Below, piece after piece: positions 9,975 through 22,384 of a stretch of 64,000 bases of DNA (position 1 is the stretch's first letter; every line of letters starts with the position of its first letter). The DNA is from Rhodamnia argentea (lineage: Eukaryota; Streptophyta; Magnoliopsida; Myrtales; Myrtaceae). Where the stretch lies: assembly GCF_020921035.1 (NCBI RefSeq), contig NC_063154.1, forward strand, positions 4,278,001 through 4,342,000, read 5' to 3'. The position numbers and the translations under genes are program-made. The notes beneath the pieces were generated by a model. It was not told the DNA's origin. It did not search any database and saw only the letters and a list, made by a program, of their open reading frames with translations.

Positions 9975-10650
9975 AAAGTCCTAAACCTACAACCTTAAAA
10001 ATTCAAACAAATACTCTATTCTTTTTTTAAAAAGTGTCAAAAAAGTCCTAAATATATTTCGTTAGTGCCAATTTAGTCATAAATCTTTTGCATTGGTGCT
10101 AATTAAGTCCTAAACCTTTTGTTAGTGCCAATTCAGTTCTAAACCTTTTACATTGGTACCAATTTAGTCCTAAATACTTTGCATGTATGCCAATCGAGTT
10201 AATTCGGTCAATTTTGATCGGAAATCACCGATGTGGATGTCAATTATCCTACGTGGCACGATTGGCGCTAATGTGAATATTTTTTTTGATAATTTAAATA
10301 TTTTTTAAAAATAATTTTTAAAAAACAAAAAGAATGCTTAAAAATTATTTAAAAATATTTAAAAAATATTTAAAAAAAGTTCAAGTTAGCGCTAGCTGTG
10401 TTATGTAGGACAATCGATGTCCATGTCGGCGATTTTCGATCAAAATTGGCTGGATTAACTCAATTGGCATAAATATAAAAGATTTAAAACTAAATTGACA
10501 CAAATACAAAAGGTTTAGGACTAAATTAGCATCAATGTAAAAGGTTTAAGACTTAATTAGCATCAATGCAAAAAGTTTAGGACTGAATTGGCATCAAAAA
10601 AAGATTTAGGATCGAATTAACACTAATGCAATAAGTTTAGGATTTTTTTT
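9975..10650. repeat. Foldback element, 'AGTCCTAAACC' family
   Basis: The left arm repeats 'caatttagtcctaaaccttt' units, then 'caattttgatcggaaatcaccgatgtgga'. The right arm carries the reverse complements: 'cggcgattttcgatcaaaattggc', then 'aggtttaggactaaattagcatcaatg' repeated. The AT-rich centre lies near 10270-10380. No coding capacity. Confidence 0.65.
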
Positions 10651-11150
10651 TTTACACTTCTCCCTTTTTTTTTTCATAAATGCTGATGATATTATCCAAA
10701 GCCGACCACTTCAAGTATCTTTTAAAAGAAATTTAACACGTGCATTTCCCCATTTTATTGAATTTTCAAGAATCTGTTCCAACATCTCCACCAAAATCCA
10801 AAATAAAATAAAATAAAATAATCCAATAAAAAAACGATGTCCACGTGTCGTCACGCCAATTCGAGGACGGCGTATAAGAACAAAGGCATACCCGCTCGAA
10901 ACGCAATCCTCACTTACGAATAGTGTCATTTTTGAGTTCGTGGAAAATTATTTCAGGAATTTTCTTATGCGTGTACGTATTTTCTTTTTTTGACGATTGT
11001 GAAATCATACTCGGCGACTTTTGACTAATAATGGATTCTCGAATGGCAGCACCCACGTGGGGTTGACTTGCGTGTGAACTCCACGATTAAAACTGCGGAA
11101 AAGAGGAAGGAAGAAAAATAGAAAGTGCGAAGCTTGACTTATGGAGCATG

Positions 11151-11181
<31 letters not shown>

Positions 11182-11394
11182 ATTTGCCCGACCCACCTTC
11201 TTTCTTGCAACACCGAAATTCAATAATGTGGTATTTAAATAGCCGCCGGAGGTTTCCGGTCGTTGACTTGGGAGGTGGTCGTTGTTCAGAGGAAGGAAAA
11301 GAGGGGAGAGTTGGATTAGGTGAGATCACTCGATGTCACTCGTGCTTAGCGACCGCAGTTCATATTTAGGAAAGTATAAAAAAAAAAATCGTAA
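10651..11394. other. Intergenic DNA with an (ATG)n microsatellite
   Basis: An ATG/GAT trinucleotide run lies at about 11152-11181 and accounts for the poly-Met and poly-Ile frames here. 'gtatttaaatagcc' at about 11231 resembles a TATA region, but no coding sequence follows it. No gene supported. Confidence 0.4.
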
Positions 11395-11905
11395 ATTTAT
11401 TGCATCGATACCAATTCAATTCTGAACATTTCAATTGATAAATTTAGTCATAAACATTTCATGCTTTGCCAATTGAGTCAATTTGATCGATTTCAATTGG
11501 AAATAGATAATGTGGACGTCGGCCATCTTACGTGGTGCGCCGATGTTGAGATGGACATTTTGAAAAAAAATTTTAATTCCTTTAATAGTGTTTATATATA
11601 TTTTTTTTGGGGATTGAGGATCGTCAAGGGCTGTTGTCCGACCCTCACCAGTACTAAAGAGGGCCGCAATGCCCTCCCCCGACCCAGATTTGGCGAGGGC
11701 CCACAAGCCTTTGCAACCCTCAGCCCCCAAAAACAAAGAGAAAAACATATGAGATATTATTAAAAGTGCTATATGGTGCGGCCAATGTCAATGTTAGAAA
11801 TTTCCGGTGAAAATTGATGGGATAGACTCAATTGACACAGAACATGAAAAGGTTTAGGACTAAAGTGATCTAATTGAAAAGTTTATAGATACCTTCTTTT
11901 GTCGA
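11395..11905. repeat. Second copy of the foldback family
   Basis: The left arm ('gccaattgagtcaatttgatcgatttcaattggaaat') is inverted in the right arm ('atttccggtgaaaattgatgggatagactcaattgacac'). Outer arms read 'cattt.aattgataaatttagtc' and 'aaaaggtttaggactaaagtg'. It is related to the element at 9975-10650, but the centre differs and holds a GC-rich piece (11620-11730). Confidence 0.55.
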
Positions 11906-12369
11906 CTACTGACTTGATGCTGATGTGATTGCTTTATGACTTTTTTTTGTGTGTACTTTTCCCGTTCATATTTTCTCAAAGCTTTGGAAGATTCAACTTT
12001 TGCAAGTGGATTGATGTTTGTCTTGAAGAGCATGAGATCGAGCATGGCAGAGTAGGACATGGACACAAGTCCAAATTGAAGAAATTGGTCCCCCTTCCCC
12101 AATGGATGTCACCACACATGGTGGGCGGCCATTGACGACGACTCTCGCTCCATAGACTATTCAAAACACACAGAGAGAGAGAGAGAGATGGGCAGGTGCC
12201 GTGAAGAAGACGACTGAGAACCTCTTTAGCATTATTTAGTGTTCCGAGGTAGTATTTACGGAACCTACGAGCACATGGACTAAGCGTTATTTAGTATTCC
12301 CAATATCACTGATTGGTTTGCGGGTCAACTCTTGGTAAACAATAGCATTACCATTATTATTTAGTATTC

Positions 12370-12516
12370 TCGATGAAAAATTTTATTAAGTTTGCCCATG
12401 TCGGCGCCGGTCGTGTCATGTAAGACGGCGGACATCCATGTCAGCGATTTCCAGTCAAAATTGGTCGGATGGACTGCATTGGAAAAACGTGAAAATGTTT
12501 AGGATTAATTTGACAT
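12370..12516. repeat. Isolated right arm of the foldback family
   Basis: 'ccatgtcagcgatttccagtcaaaattggtcgg' followed by 'gaaaatgtttaggattaatttgac' matches the right arms of the elements at 9975-10650 and 11395-11905. No left arm is seen. The arm runs directly into the 427-bp tandem array. Confidence 0.5.
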
Positions 12517-13796
12517 AATTGAAAGGTTTATGGCTGAATTGACACGAATATAATAAGTTTATGATTTTTCTTAATAATTTTTTGGTGCATAGGTGTCGTG
12601 CTGCAATTGCACATGTGTAGGGCGATATAATTATTCGTCGTGTAATAAATGAAACTACGTAGACTTTCAATCTAAGCTATTCACAGCACGTCCTTACTTA
12701 AATTTTCACATTAAATGGGACTTGTCACGAGAGAGTCCTCGACCAAGGAGGCTCTATGTAGGGGTAAAACACATGAAATTGGACACATCATTTATTGATC
12801 AACAAATGTAGACTAAGAACGAGGCTGTCATGAACTTTCATAAATTGCGATGTGCACATATAGAAAATATACGTCAAACGGAAAAAATACCGGTTCATTT
12901 ATTATAATCACGGGTTTCCTTCTCGTGTGAACGGGGTTATTATAATTGAAAGGTTTATGACTGAATTGACACGAATATAATAAGTTTATGATTTTTCTTA
13001 ATAATTTTTTGGTGCATAGGTGTCATGCTGCAATTGCACATGTGTAGGGCGATATAATTATTCGTCGTGTAATAAAGGAAACTACGTAGACTTTCAATCT
13101 AAGCTATTCACAGCACGTCCTTACTTAAATTTTCACATTAAATGGGACTTGTCACGAGAGAGTCCTCGACCAAGGAAGGCTCTATGTAGGGGTAAAACAC
13201 ATGAAATTGGACACATCATTTATTGATTAACAAATGTAGACTAAGAACGAGGCTGTCATGAACTTTCATAAATTGCGATGTGCACATATAGAAAATATAC
13301 GTCAAACGGAAAAAATACCGGTTCATTTATTATAATCACGGGTTTCCTTTTCGTGTGAACGGAGTTATTATAATTGAAAGGTTTATGACTGAATTGACAC
13401 GAATATAATAAGTTTATGATTTTTCTTAATAATTTTTTGGTGCATAGGTGTCATGCTGCAATTGCACATGTGTAGGACGATATAATTATTCGTCGTGTAA
13501 GAAATGAAACTACGTAGACTTTCAATCTAAGCTATTCACAGCACATCCTTACTTAAATTTTCACATTAAATGGGACTTGTCACGAGAGAGTCCTCGACCA
13601 AGGAAGGCTCTATGTAGGGGTAAAACACATGAAATTGGACACATCATTTATTGATCAACAAATGTAGACTAAGAACGAGGCTGTCATGAACTTTCATAAA
13701 TCGTGACGTGCACATATAGAAAAATATACGTCAAACGGAAAAAATACCCGGTTCATTTATTATAATCACGGGATTCCTTGTCGTGTGAACGGCATT
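12517..13796 (+). repeat. 427/428-bp tandem repeat, three copies
   Basis: The landmark 'ggtgcataggtgtc' occurs at 12584, 13011 and 13439, giving periods of 427 and 428 bp. Copies begin near 12517, 12944 and 13372 with 'aattgaaaggtttatg.ctgaattgacacg' and end before 'gtagaattgattac'. Differences between copies are few (single bases and one-base indels), so the array is young. The first about 70 bp of each unit is the terminus of the foldback family; the rest is other DNA ('gacttgtcacgagagagtcctcgacc'). The 68-codon frame in copy 2 does not look like a protein. Confidence 0.88.
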
Positions 13797-14414
13797 GTAG
13801 AATTGATTACTAGTGTGATTACGTGATACGTATGGTTGGTCTCCGACCTGCTCTCGTCAACAAATATGGGCACCTAATAGATTGGTTAGGAACGTTAGAT
13901 TATCATCAATTTGGGATAATATTGATTAACACAAGCTGATTCACGGGCTCGAGGTTTATCCGATTTTTTTTCGCCTTCTAACATATAGAATCGATGTTGA
14001 TGGCTTAATGTTCATGAAAATGAGAGGGAAGGAATGGTCGCTCTTCGATTGGTTCAATCAATTGGAAAAAAGTCCACATGTTCTTCCCTCGAATGAACTT
14101 GAAAAGTATAATTTCCATAAATTATGGTCAAGAAAGATGGGTCGAACATGTCATTTGAATTAGAGACGGGGACAAATAAATATTGTCGAGTCGCCAGATA
14201 GTTGGAACTTGACATCGTGGATATGCTAATGTATGTCGTGACCAACGTGTAAACATTGACATTATCTTTGCTTTGGTGCCTTTTAAAGGGACACAACGAA
14301 AACGTTAACAAATATTCTAGTTAGGAATAGGGATAATATTCATGTCTTCTGTAAAACAGATAATAATAATAATAACAATAGAGGCAATAATAGTAAACAC
14401 TAGTAAGGAAAAAT
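13797..14414. other. Intergenic DNA without a supported gene
   Basis: No recognisable coding frame. A short ATA/AAT microsatellite lies near 14361-14382. Confidence 0.4.
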
Positions 14415-14690
14415 GACACAAATTGTCTCCTAGTTTTGTCCTAACGTGCAATATCGTCCATGAACTTTTGATTCATTTAGTATGGTCCCCAAACTTTTAG
14501 TAAATATCCAATTTAATCCCTAGACTATATGAAAATGTTCAACACTGTATTTTCATCAATTCAAATTACCAAAAAATATCGAATATTTTCATACAATCTA
14601 GGATTAGGTTAACCATTTACCAAAAGTTCATGATCGATATTGCATATTGGGTCAAAATTCAGATCATTGGTGTAATTATCCTTAACAATA
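14415..14690. repeat. Short foldback repeat
   Basis: Left part: 'caatatcgtccatgaacttttgattc' and 'ccccaaacttttagtaaat'. Right part: 'accaaaagttcatgatcgatattgcatattgggtc' in inverted sense. Same style as the other foldback elements. Confidence 0.4.
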
Positions 14691-14994
14691 CCAAGGCTGG
14701 CGCTTTTTCGACCCCATTTTTGGCTTCTCACACCCCTACACCACATTGAACTGACCACATTATCCCTTGTGGGTCTCGCTCCTCGTTTAAGATTATTTAT
14801 TTACCTTCTTTCCTTCATCTTATCAAAAGCTAATTATTCCATGTAATCAAGGCAAAGATAATATTCCACATAACTATTTAGTACACTGATTAGTTGGTTG
14901 TCTGTCAAATAAACTTTATTTTTTTAAAAAGCGGGATGCCAATTTCGTCCCAAATGGGAAGAGGGAAAAAATTGTAAGAATTAATCTTAATCAA

Positions 14995-15180
14995 TAGTGG
15001 GCCCCACATTTATCCTCGACCGGCGGTTCCCGGTTCTGTTCCGGGTTCTGGGGAGACATGTTCTAGTTTCCAATTTCCATTTTTTAGGAACCCGCAGTTT
15101 CTCGAATGTCGGAGGGAGCCGAACCGGAATCGGAACTAGGACCGGAGTCGAGAATCGGGAAACCGCCAAAAAGAAACCCT
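14995..15180. repeat. GC-rich imperfect inverted repeat (CCGGTTC/GAACCGG)
   Basis: 'gaccggcggttcccggttctg' on the left pairs imperfectly with 'cggaatcggaactaggaccgg' on the right. Open frames on both strands arise from this symmetry and are not genes. Probably one end of a larger non-autonomous element. Confidence 0.4.
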
Positions 15181-18100
15181 AAAAGGAGCAATTTTGGAGC
15201 AAGTTTTGGTGAATGATTGAGGACCGAAGTTCTATGGTAGAGATTTTATGTTACGTGTTTTGAACTTTTTATTGTTTATTTTATTTTACTCGTTCATCTT
15301 TTATGGATTGTCGACTGAAATTAGATTACAAATATTGTGGACACTATAAACTAGTAAATTTGTATTTGCATAAGGCTCATACAGTACTGGACTTGTTTCA
15401 TTGATCTTGCATTATGGTCTTTTGTTGGGGTCATTATTTATTGGGAATGATATTTTTCTAAGTAATTTGGCAGTTGTTAAGATCTTACGATTTCTCAATC
15501 AGCTTTTACGTAGCCTTTAGCGATTGTTGCAAAGCTTTGACTTCTTCCAAGATTCTCCCCCGGAAAAACTCTTTGTTTCAAAGCTTTGAATTTTATTCAG
15601 CCTTGAAATGCTAGAAGGATTTCGAAAGTACATATATTCAAATATCAACATGTAGAATCGCACGTGATCTTTCCGTAATTTGTGTACTTTAGCCTTTTAC
15701 TTTGGAATTTGGAGGGAAGATCATAAGATAGATTCGCGAAGTTGACGGCAAGTGGAGGCAAACAGGTCACCTACAGCTCACTTGTTCCGACTCCCAACAA
15801 AGACGAGAAACCAAAAGTCCAAGGATACACACTGTAAGATTCCATTAGTAACTAAACATGGAAATGTGCGTACAGATTTGATTGCAAGCCAAAGGTTTGT
15901 TTCTCTGTGGAGTCCAAAAACCATCATAAGCGGGCCAATTACAGAGGGTTTCGGCTTTGCATCTTACTCATCCTATCAAGGTAAGATGTTTCATCGGCTC
16001 GATATCGAGCAGCTAAAGGGAATTTTGTCGTCACAAGAGAAGCATACACAGGTATTTGATGACAGAACATCCTCTGCCGATAGTCCGAATCGATTGATCG
16101 TGGAAGTTTTTCATTTCATACATTCCGTGTGCCAATCTGGCTAAACGGGCATCTGGGGTTCTCTTTCGTGCTCCGGACTAACTTTTGAGTTGGTCCAATT
16201 ATGAGATGTGCCGTCAAGTTCGGGATTGAGATTTACCCCTTTCCCTTCGATTCGGTTTTCAAGCAAGACATAGAGGGCCAAAAGGGGATTCCATTGACAA
16301 AATTTCCACGAGAGAAGTGACCTTGCATAGCAAATTGACTCCCACCGAGCTTTAATTTATCAATCAAATAAAAGCGAGCAAGAAGTTGTCATCTTCTCTA
16401 AGTTTCTTTCGCATGTGGTCATTAAAGATAGTCTCCTTCCGGCATTGGAGATGCAGCCAAAATCAATTCAGCTCGCGGGGGTCGCAAGCCAACAAAAGCA
16501 TATAAAAGCACCAATCGACATACATCCCCAGTGGTCACACCCCCCCGTTCAACTTGGACAAAAAGTGTTGTAACGCAGCTGCGAGAATTAGGTCGACTGC
16601 CTGAATTCTCGCACTCGTTACGCTCATTAACCTTATGTGACGGGCGTGAGGGGCAACGCAGCAACCGTACAGGGCCCGTTACCTGATAGACTCGAAGCCG
16701 AGATCCCAACTCCACGACCTGAACAACGACAAACACGCCGTATGAACACGAACCGAATCGTCTCACAAGACGTCGAGTCGAGCCAAAATACAAACGCCTC
16801 GGTTCGGCTCGACTAAACATTCCACGGTTTCCACCCCACTCTCTCTCTCTCCCTCCCTCCCTCCCTCTCTTCTGAAGAGGAAACCCTAATCAATATTGTC
16901 CATTTTCAGTTGTATTCCTTAACTTTGGCCTCCTTGTACTTGTTCTTCCCTTCGCACTCGGGCACATAAAAAAGAAAGGAGCAAAGGGAACGCAGGTCAT
17001 CCATCCCAATCAGTGATAGGGGCAGCTTATCTCTTCATAATGTAGATGTCCAATCCAAAATTATTTGCCTTTATACGTCTAATTAAACTGAATTTGCAAA
17101 GGGTTTCCATGACAAATTACCGGGCTCTTTCTGTTTAGACTTGGAAGCTTTCCCCTTTCCCGAAAACAACCGATTCACCTGACCCAATAAAAAATTTGGG
17201 AAACAGAAAAAATTTTCAGGCCATTTTTTTTTTTGTCCTCAAAAGCACTCCATCAACACCCTCTTTTAATAGTTTTTCCAATCAAAAGTTAGCTGCTAAC
17301 CTTTTGAATTATGCCAACTTAATCTTAAATACTTTGATGCTTTTTTTTTAATTTAGTCGTAAATCTATTATCTAGGTAATTTTTCGAAAACATTATACTT
17401 TCAAATCGTCAAAAGTTTTAGTACTGAATTGGTACAATCGAAATGTTTAGGATTAAATCGAAAAATAGTTGAAAGGTTTATAACTGAATTAGTTACCGTA
17501 TAATAAGTTCAGAACTTTTCGAATAATTTTCTCAAAGTCATTGACGTGAACAAAACGATGTTTTGCGAGGACGACATAGGTGACACAACACGTGCCGTGG
17601 TGCCACACCACACACCACGGTCAAGCTGAACTTTTTTGCAATTTTGCGAATGTTGTAACATAGCCGTCGGGGGGATGAATCTTGCAAATCATGGTAATTT
17701 CGAGAACCACCAAAAAAAAAAAAGTCAACGTGCGACTCGTCTGAAAAAAAAAAAATCGGCTAAAATATCGCCGGGGAATCAAAGTCACGATACGATATCA
17801 ATTATCCATCCATACACATGGTGGGTGACATATATATACCCAAATAGCATGTGAATCAAACTATCCCATGTATTTATTTCCTCTTCGACTGTGTATGATT
17901 GCCACATGGCACGTTATCATCACTTAAAAATAAATAAATCAGATCGGACACCCATAATTAATTTCACGAGGACAAGATCAAAGAGAGATCGTCCAATTTT
18001 CTTGGTTATATACCCTTTGGCGTATTCTCACTAATATGAAGAATACTCTTTTGAAAATCGTCGCTCGTATCAATTGAAGTAATCGATTTGCAAAAAATAT

Positions 18101-18580
18101 TATCGCCGTTGTTAGCAATATTATGGTATTTAGTTGATTTGGCATATCTTTCAGGATTATGCGTATATCCTAGCTCATATCATTGATTGATTATATTTGA
18201 TATTATCTTCATCTTATTACCTTGGTTAGTCTTCTAATTATGTCTATAAACAAGTTTCATGTACTCTTTTCTGGATACATCGAATTATACAGAAAATTTT
18301 CCCAATTTATCTCTTTCACATCGTTCTTAAGTATTATCAATAATTTCTTCATATTTGAACAATTTCATAGAGGATAAAAAAAAATTATTTCATTTTCAAG
18401 AAAATATTTTTCGCTTTTTTTTTTTTTGGACGAAAATAACTTCATCCTTTGGAACACCAACCCTAAGTCAACTCTAAAGTCCTTGTGGAAGTGTATTCCC
18501 ACCACCCCACTCTCTATCCCCAAAATTGCACGCGCAAGCATTTCGTCACACTTCGTTTTTGTTTTTCCAAGATCTAATTC
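15181..18580. other. Intergenic region upstream of the transporter gene
   Basis: Two frames (15752-16144 plus; 16422-16820 minus) are over 130 codons but show no domain, no repeat pattern and no splice context, so I leave them uncalled. A CT run lies at about 16839-16870. About 17270-17540 contains arms of the AGTCCTAAA foldback type. The last 600 bp are AT-rich and would include the promoter of the transporter. Confidence 0.45.
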
Positions 18581-18587
18581 TATAAAT
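18581..18587 (+). promoter_or_regulatory. Likely TATA box of the transporter gene
   Basis: TATAAAT lies about 100 bp before the chosen ATG at 18684, leaving room for a leader of about 70 bases. Confidence 0.5.
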
Positions 18588-18683
18588 TCCTAAGTCGCCA
18601 GACTATACTCCAGTCTTGTGATTAACAAGAACGTCCTTGTAACTTCCTCTCTCACCCCAAAGAAGGCCAGGACACAGTGCACA

Positions 18684-21140
18684 ATGGTGGTCGCAGGCTC
18701 CCCCGGCGGGCGCGGAGGCCTTGCCGGCCTCTCGGACGTGAGGCACCTGGCGACCCAGGTCATCGCGGGGCGGTGGTTCATGGTGTTCGCGTGCCTCCTG
18801 GTCATGTCGGCTGCGGGGGCGACCTACATGTTTGCTATCTACTCGGAGGATATCAAGAGCTCCCTTGGCTACGACCAGAGCACCCTCAACCTTCTGAGCT
18901 TCTTCAAGGACCTCGGCGCCAACGTCGGGGTCCTGTCGGGGCTCATCAACGAGGTGACCCCTCCGTGGGTGGTGCTCTCCATGGGGGCGGTCCTCAACTT
19001 CTTCGGCTACTTCATGATCTGGCTCTCCGTCACCAAGCGGATCGCGAAGCCGCAGGTGTGGCAGATGTGCCTCTACATATGCATCGGCGCCAACTCGCAG
19101 GCGTTTGCCAACACCGGCGCGCTCGTCACCTGCGTCAAGAACTTCCCGCAGAGCCGGGGCGTCGTGCTGGGGATCCTCAAGGGGTAGGCCTACCCGAAAT
19201 CTCTTATTGTCACGTTTTGATTTGGTGGTTCACGTTCGTTTCATTCGTTCATTCACGATTAGGTCAATGATTGGACGACCGGATCCAAGACAAGTTTAAA
19301 AAAAAACTGGTTTTCATGTGTGAAAGTGATACGTGAGCAAACATTTCCTTCCGTCCTGCCGGTCAAGACAGAAGACCAGTTCATGATCCTGCAAGATTAT
19401 TAATTAAAGCTAAGATTTGTAATATTAATTCACTCGATGTCTTGTTTGTGAATTTTCTTGTTTCAATTGCATGCATCTTTTTTTTTTTTTTTTGCGTATA
19501 CTCAACCATAAGGTCAATAGAATCATGCAATTTGCATTTTTTGATGCGTCGAGAAATTTGGAATAATCGCTTAATTTCCCTGAACTTTTTTGGGCAGCTA
19601 TGTCGGGCTGAGCGGCGCGATCATCACGCAACTATTCTATGCGTTCTACTACAAAGACACCAGGTCCTTGATCCTCCTCATCGGATGGCTGCCGGCCGCC
19701 ATATCGTTCGCCTTCCTCCGCACCATCCGGATCATGAAGGTGATCCGGCAGCCCAACGAGCTCAAGGTCTTCTACAGGTTCCTCTACATCTCCCTCGGCC
19801 TGGCCAGCTTCCTCATGATCATGATCATCATCGAGAAGCACTTCAATAACTTCACCCGCTCCGAGTACGGTATCTCCGCTGCTGGCGTCCTCTTCTTGCT
19901 CTTCCTGCCACTCGCCGTCGTCGTCATCGAGGAATACAAACTGTGGGAACAGAAGAGAGAAGCCCTCAACGGCCCGTCCCCAATCGAGATCACCACCGAG
20001 AAGCCGAACCTGGAAGCATCCCTCCCTCTGCCACCGCCTCCCCAGGAGACAGCACCCCCTACCGCCGTCTTGAACGGTGGAGAACAGCTTGAAAAGCAAC
20101 CCTCTTGCTGGAGAACGGCGTTCAGGCCACCGGACAGAGGTGAAGACTACACCATCCTCCAAGCTCTCTTTAGCATAGATATGTTGATCCTCTTCTTGGC
20201 CACCATCTGTGGCGTCGGGGGGACATTGACGGCCATCGACAACCTGAACCAGATCGGGTCCTCGCTTGGCTACCCGACGCGGAGCACAAGCACGTTCGTC
20301 TCCCTAGTCAGCATATGGAACTACCTCGGACGCGTCGTTGCCGGCTTCGTCTCCGAGATCCTCCTGAAACGGTACCAATTCCCGCGCACGCTGATGCTCA
20401 CGATCATCCTCCTCGTCTCATGTGTTGGCCACCTCCTGATTGCGTTCAATGTCCCCAACGGCCTCTACTTTGCGTCCATCATCATCGGTTTCTGCTTCGG
20501 TGCGCAGTGGCCGTTGCTCTTCGCGATCATATCCGAAATCTTCGGGCTCAAGTACTATTCGACTCTCTACAACTTTGGCTCGGTGGCGAGCCCCATCGGA
20601 GGGTACCTGCTCAACGTGAGAGTGGCCGGTCATCTGTACGACAAAGAAGCCAAGAAACAGATGGCCGCCCTGGGGCTTGTCCGAAAGCACGGCGAAGACT
20701 TGGACTGCACCGGGGTCAAGTGTTATCAGTTGGCGTTCCTCATAATAACGTTCGCCACGTTGTTCGGCGCGTTCGTGTCCTTCATTTTGGTCGTGAGGAC
20801 GAGGAAGTTTTACAGGAGTGATATTTACAAGAAGTTCAGGGAGGAGGCAGAGGCGGCCGAGACGGAAATGGCTTTGAATAATGGGACGACGACGATGCGA
20901 CACCGGCGACATCAAAATAAATTGTACCCTTTCGGGATTTGCATGTTATCAGTAGAAAGATTGATCAGATATGTATACATAGAACAAAGACGACGTCGCA
21001 AAGAAATGTATAACCCGCTTGATCACGATCTTCGTTTAGCATTTTTCAAGAACATGATCCACCCGTTTTCCAGATCGCTCGATTTTTGTAAGGGTTGGAA
21101 TCGAGGCTGCTGCTTATGGCTATTCTCGTGCTTAACATGA
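18684..21140 (+). CDS. Nodulin-like / NFD4-like major facilitator transporter
   Basis: Two exons, 18684-19183 and 19598-21140, joined in phase: a Gly codon is split GG|C, the intron is GT-AG and 414 bp long. The product is 680 aa. Residues about 30-275 match the plant Nodulin-like domain: [37 protein letters not shown] and [11 protein letters not shown]. After a hydrophilic, Pro-rich loop, residues about 345-575 form the C-terminal MFS half ([37 protein letters not shown]). About 12 membrane segments are expected. The substrate is unknown; relatives include NFD4, needed for karyogamy, and several ER, vacuole or plasma-membrane proteins. The ATG at 18684 is the first in frame. Oddity: the frame runs about 88 codons past the usual C-terminal [11 protein letters not shown] region. 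Confidence 0.88.
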
Positions 21141-21735
21141 AGGGGGTTTAACACAAACGGGGTTCGGATGGCGCACGGCACCGGCACAACCTCGCTGCCG
21201 TGGCGAGCGCTCTCTCCGTGCCTGCGTCTGCGCAAGAGTCGGTGGAATCATCGAGAAGAATAATCGTAAATTGTGTGCAACAAAACTTTCTTTCTTGTAC
21301 AAGATGACGCAGTTTCCCTTTGTGGTCGTGTAAGAATTCAAAGGGCTAAGATTCTCTCACGGAAGAAGAAGAAGAAGATTAATCTAAGAAAAACACAGTT
21401 GTTTTGACTGACTAGGCTACGGTCTTGATCAGCCATTGGAGATTAGAACTTTCTGATCTGCAGCATCCTAGTTGTCTCTCGTCTCGTCTGTCTCCCTTTG
21501 TCGCAACTAGATTTGAGTATAATACTCCCCTTCTTGATTCGGTAATTTCTATAATCGATTCAGAACTGACTATTTAAGTTTGAATATGCCCGCCCCGAAA
21601 GCGGACCTTGGAGTACCATGTGTACGTAGAAAATGCCTAAACAATATAAACGATTTTTACTATTCTTCGTTTTTTTCTTTGTTACTTTAAGAGTGGGCTT
21701 CATTAGGTGGCCCACGGAAGATTTTTAGCAGCAGA
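21141..21735. other. 3' flank of the transporter gene
   Basis: Contains the likely 3' UTR and a short GAA run near 21363-21377. No further gene supported. Confidence 0.4.
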
Positions 21736-21980
21736 TGAGAGCGTCTATGACAGCTCTTCTGGAGCAAAAATCCTTTTAGTAACATAACTTCTAGAGCGGA
21801 ATTTCATTTGACTACGCCATTTCATTTTTCTACTTTTGGAGCATTTTTTTTTTGCTCCAGAAGTAGTTTTGGAGCCACTTAAACAAATAAAAAAAAGAAT
21901 TAATTTCTCTTTGAAAGCAGAAAATCAATTTCTAGCGAAAAATTGATTTATAGAGCAGAAGTGTTGCCGTGCACGCCCTA
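21736..21980. mobile_element. MITE-like hairpin element
   Basis: The left end 'gcgtctatgacagctcttctggagc' pairs imperfectly with the right end, whose opposite strand reads 'gggcgtgcacggcaacacttctg'. Inner blocks ('ctccagaag', 'ttggagca', 'aaaattgattt') add symmetry. Length is about 245 bp and there is no coding capacity. Confidence 0.45.
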
Positions 21981-22384
21981 AGATTTCACTGTTGTTCTAC
22001 GATCGACTTTTCAGGCAATTGGCCTGCTTGGACCTATCTTCGTCACGATCTTATCGAAATGTGGTCACAGCCCCCTCCGTTCATCCACGCACGCATGATG
22101 ACTCTGATAGGAGCCATACTAGTTTGAGGTGGTGCGGGATTTGACTTACCTATCAAACAAATGTGAAGTCTGGATCAATGTGCCGGACTATTAATTTTCG
22201 TTAGCCTTATACGAGTAAGTCAAATCAACGGACGAAAACGATGTGATTCGATTGCAAATGGTTGCCAATTCACAAGTTTGTGCACAAAAAACCATTCGCG
22301 TTCTCTCCTCGACCGCACATTTGGGTATTGTTGGCGATAAGATACGATGATTGTAGAACACCCAGCTCACGAATTAGGATTTTA

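Noticed and set aside
11087..11369. Frames with poly-Met or poly-Ile runs
   Set aside because: Caused by an ATG/GAT microsatellite.
15752..16144. 130-codon plus-strand frame
   Set aside because: No domain, repeat or splice context that I recognise. Length alone is not enough in this base composition.
16422..16820. 132-codon minus-strand frame
   Set aside because: Arg/Val-rich with no known motif. It lies in a GC-richer patch where long chance frames are expected.
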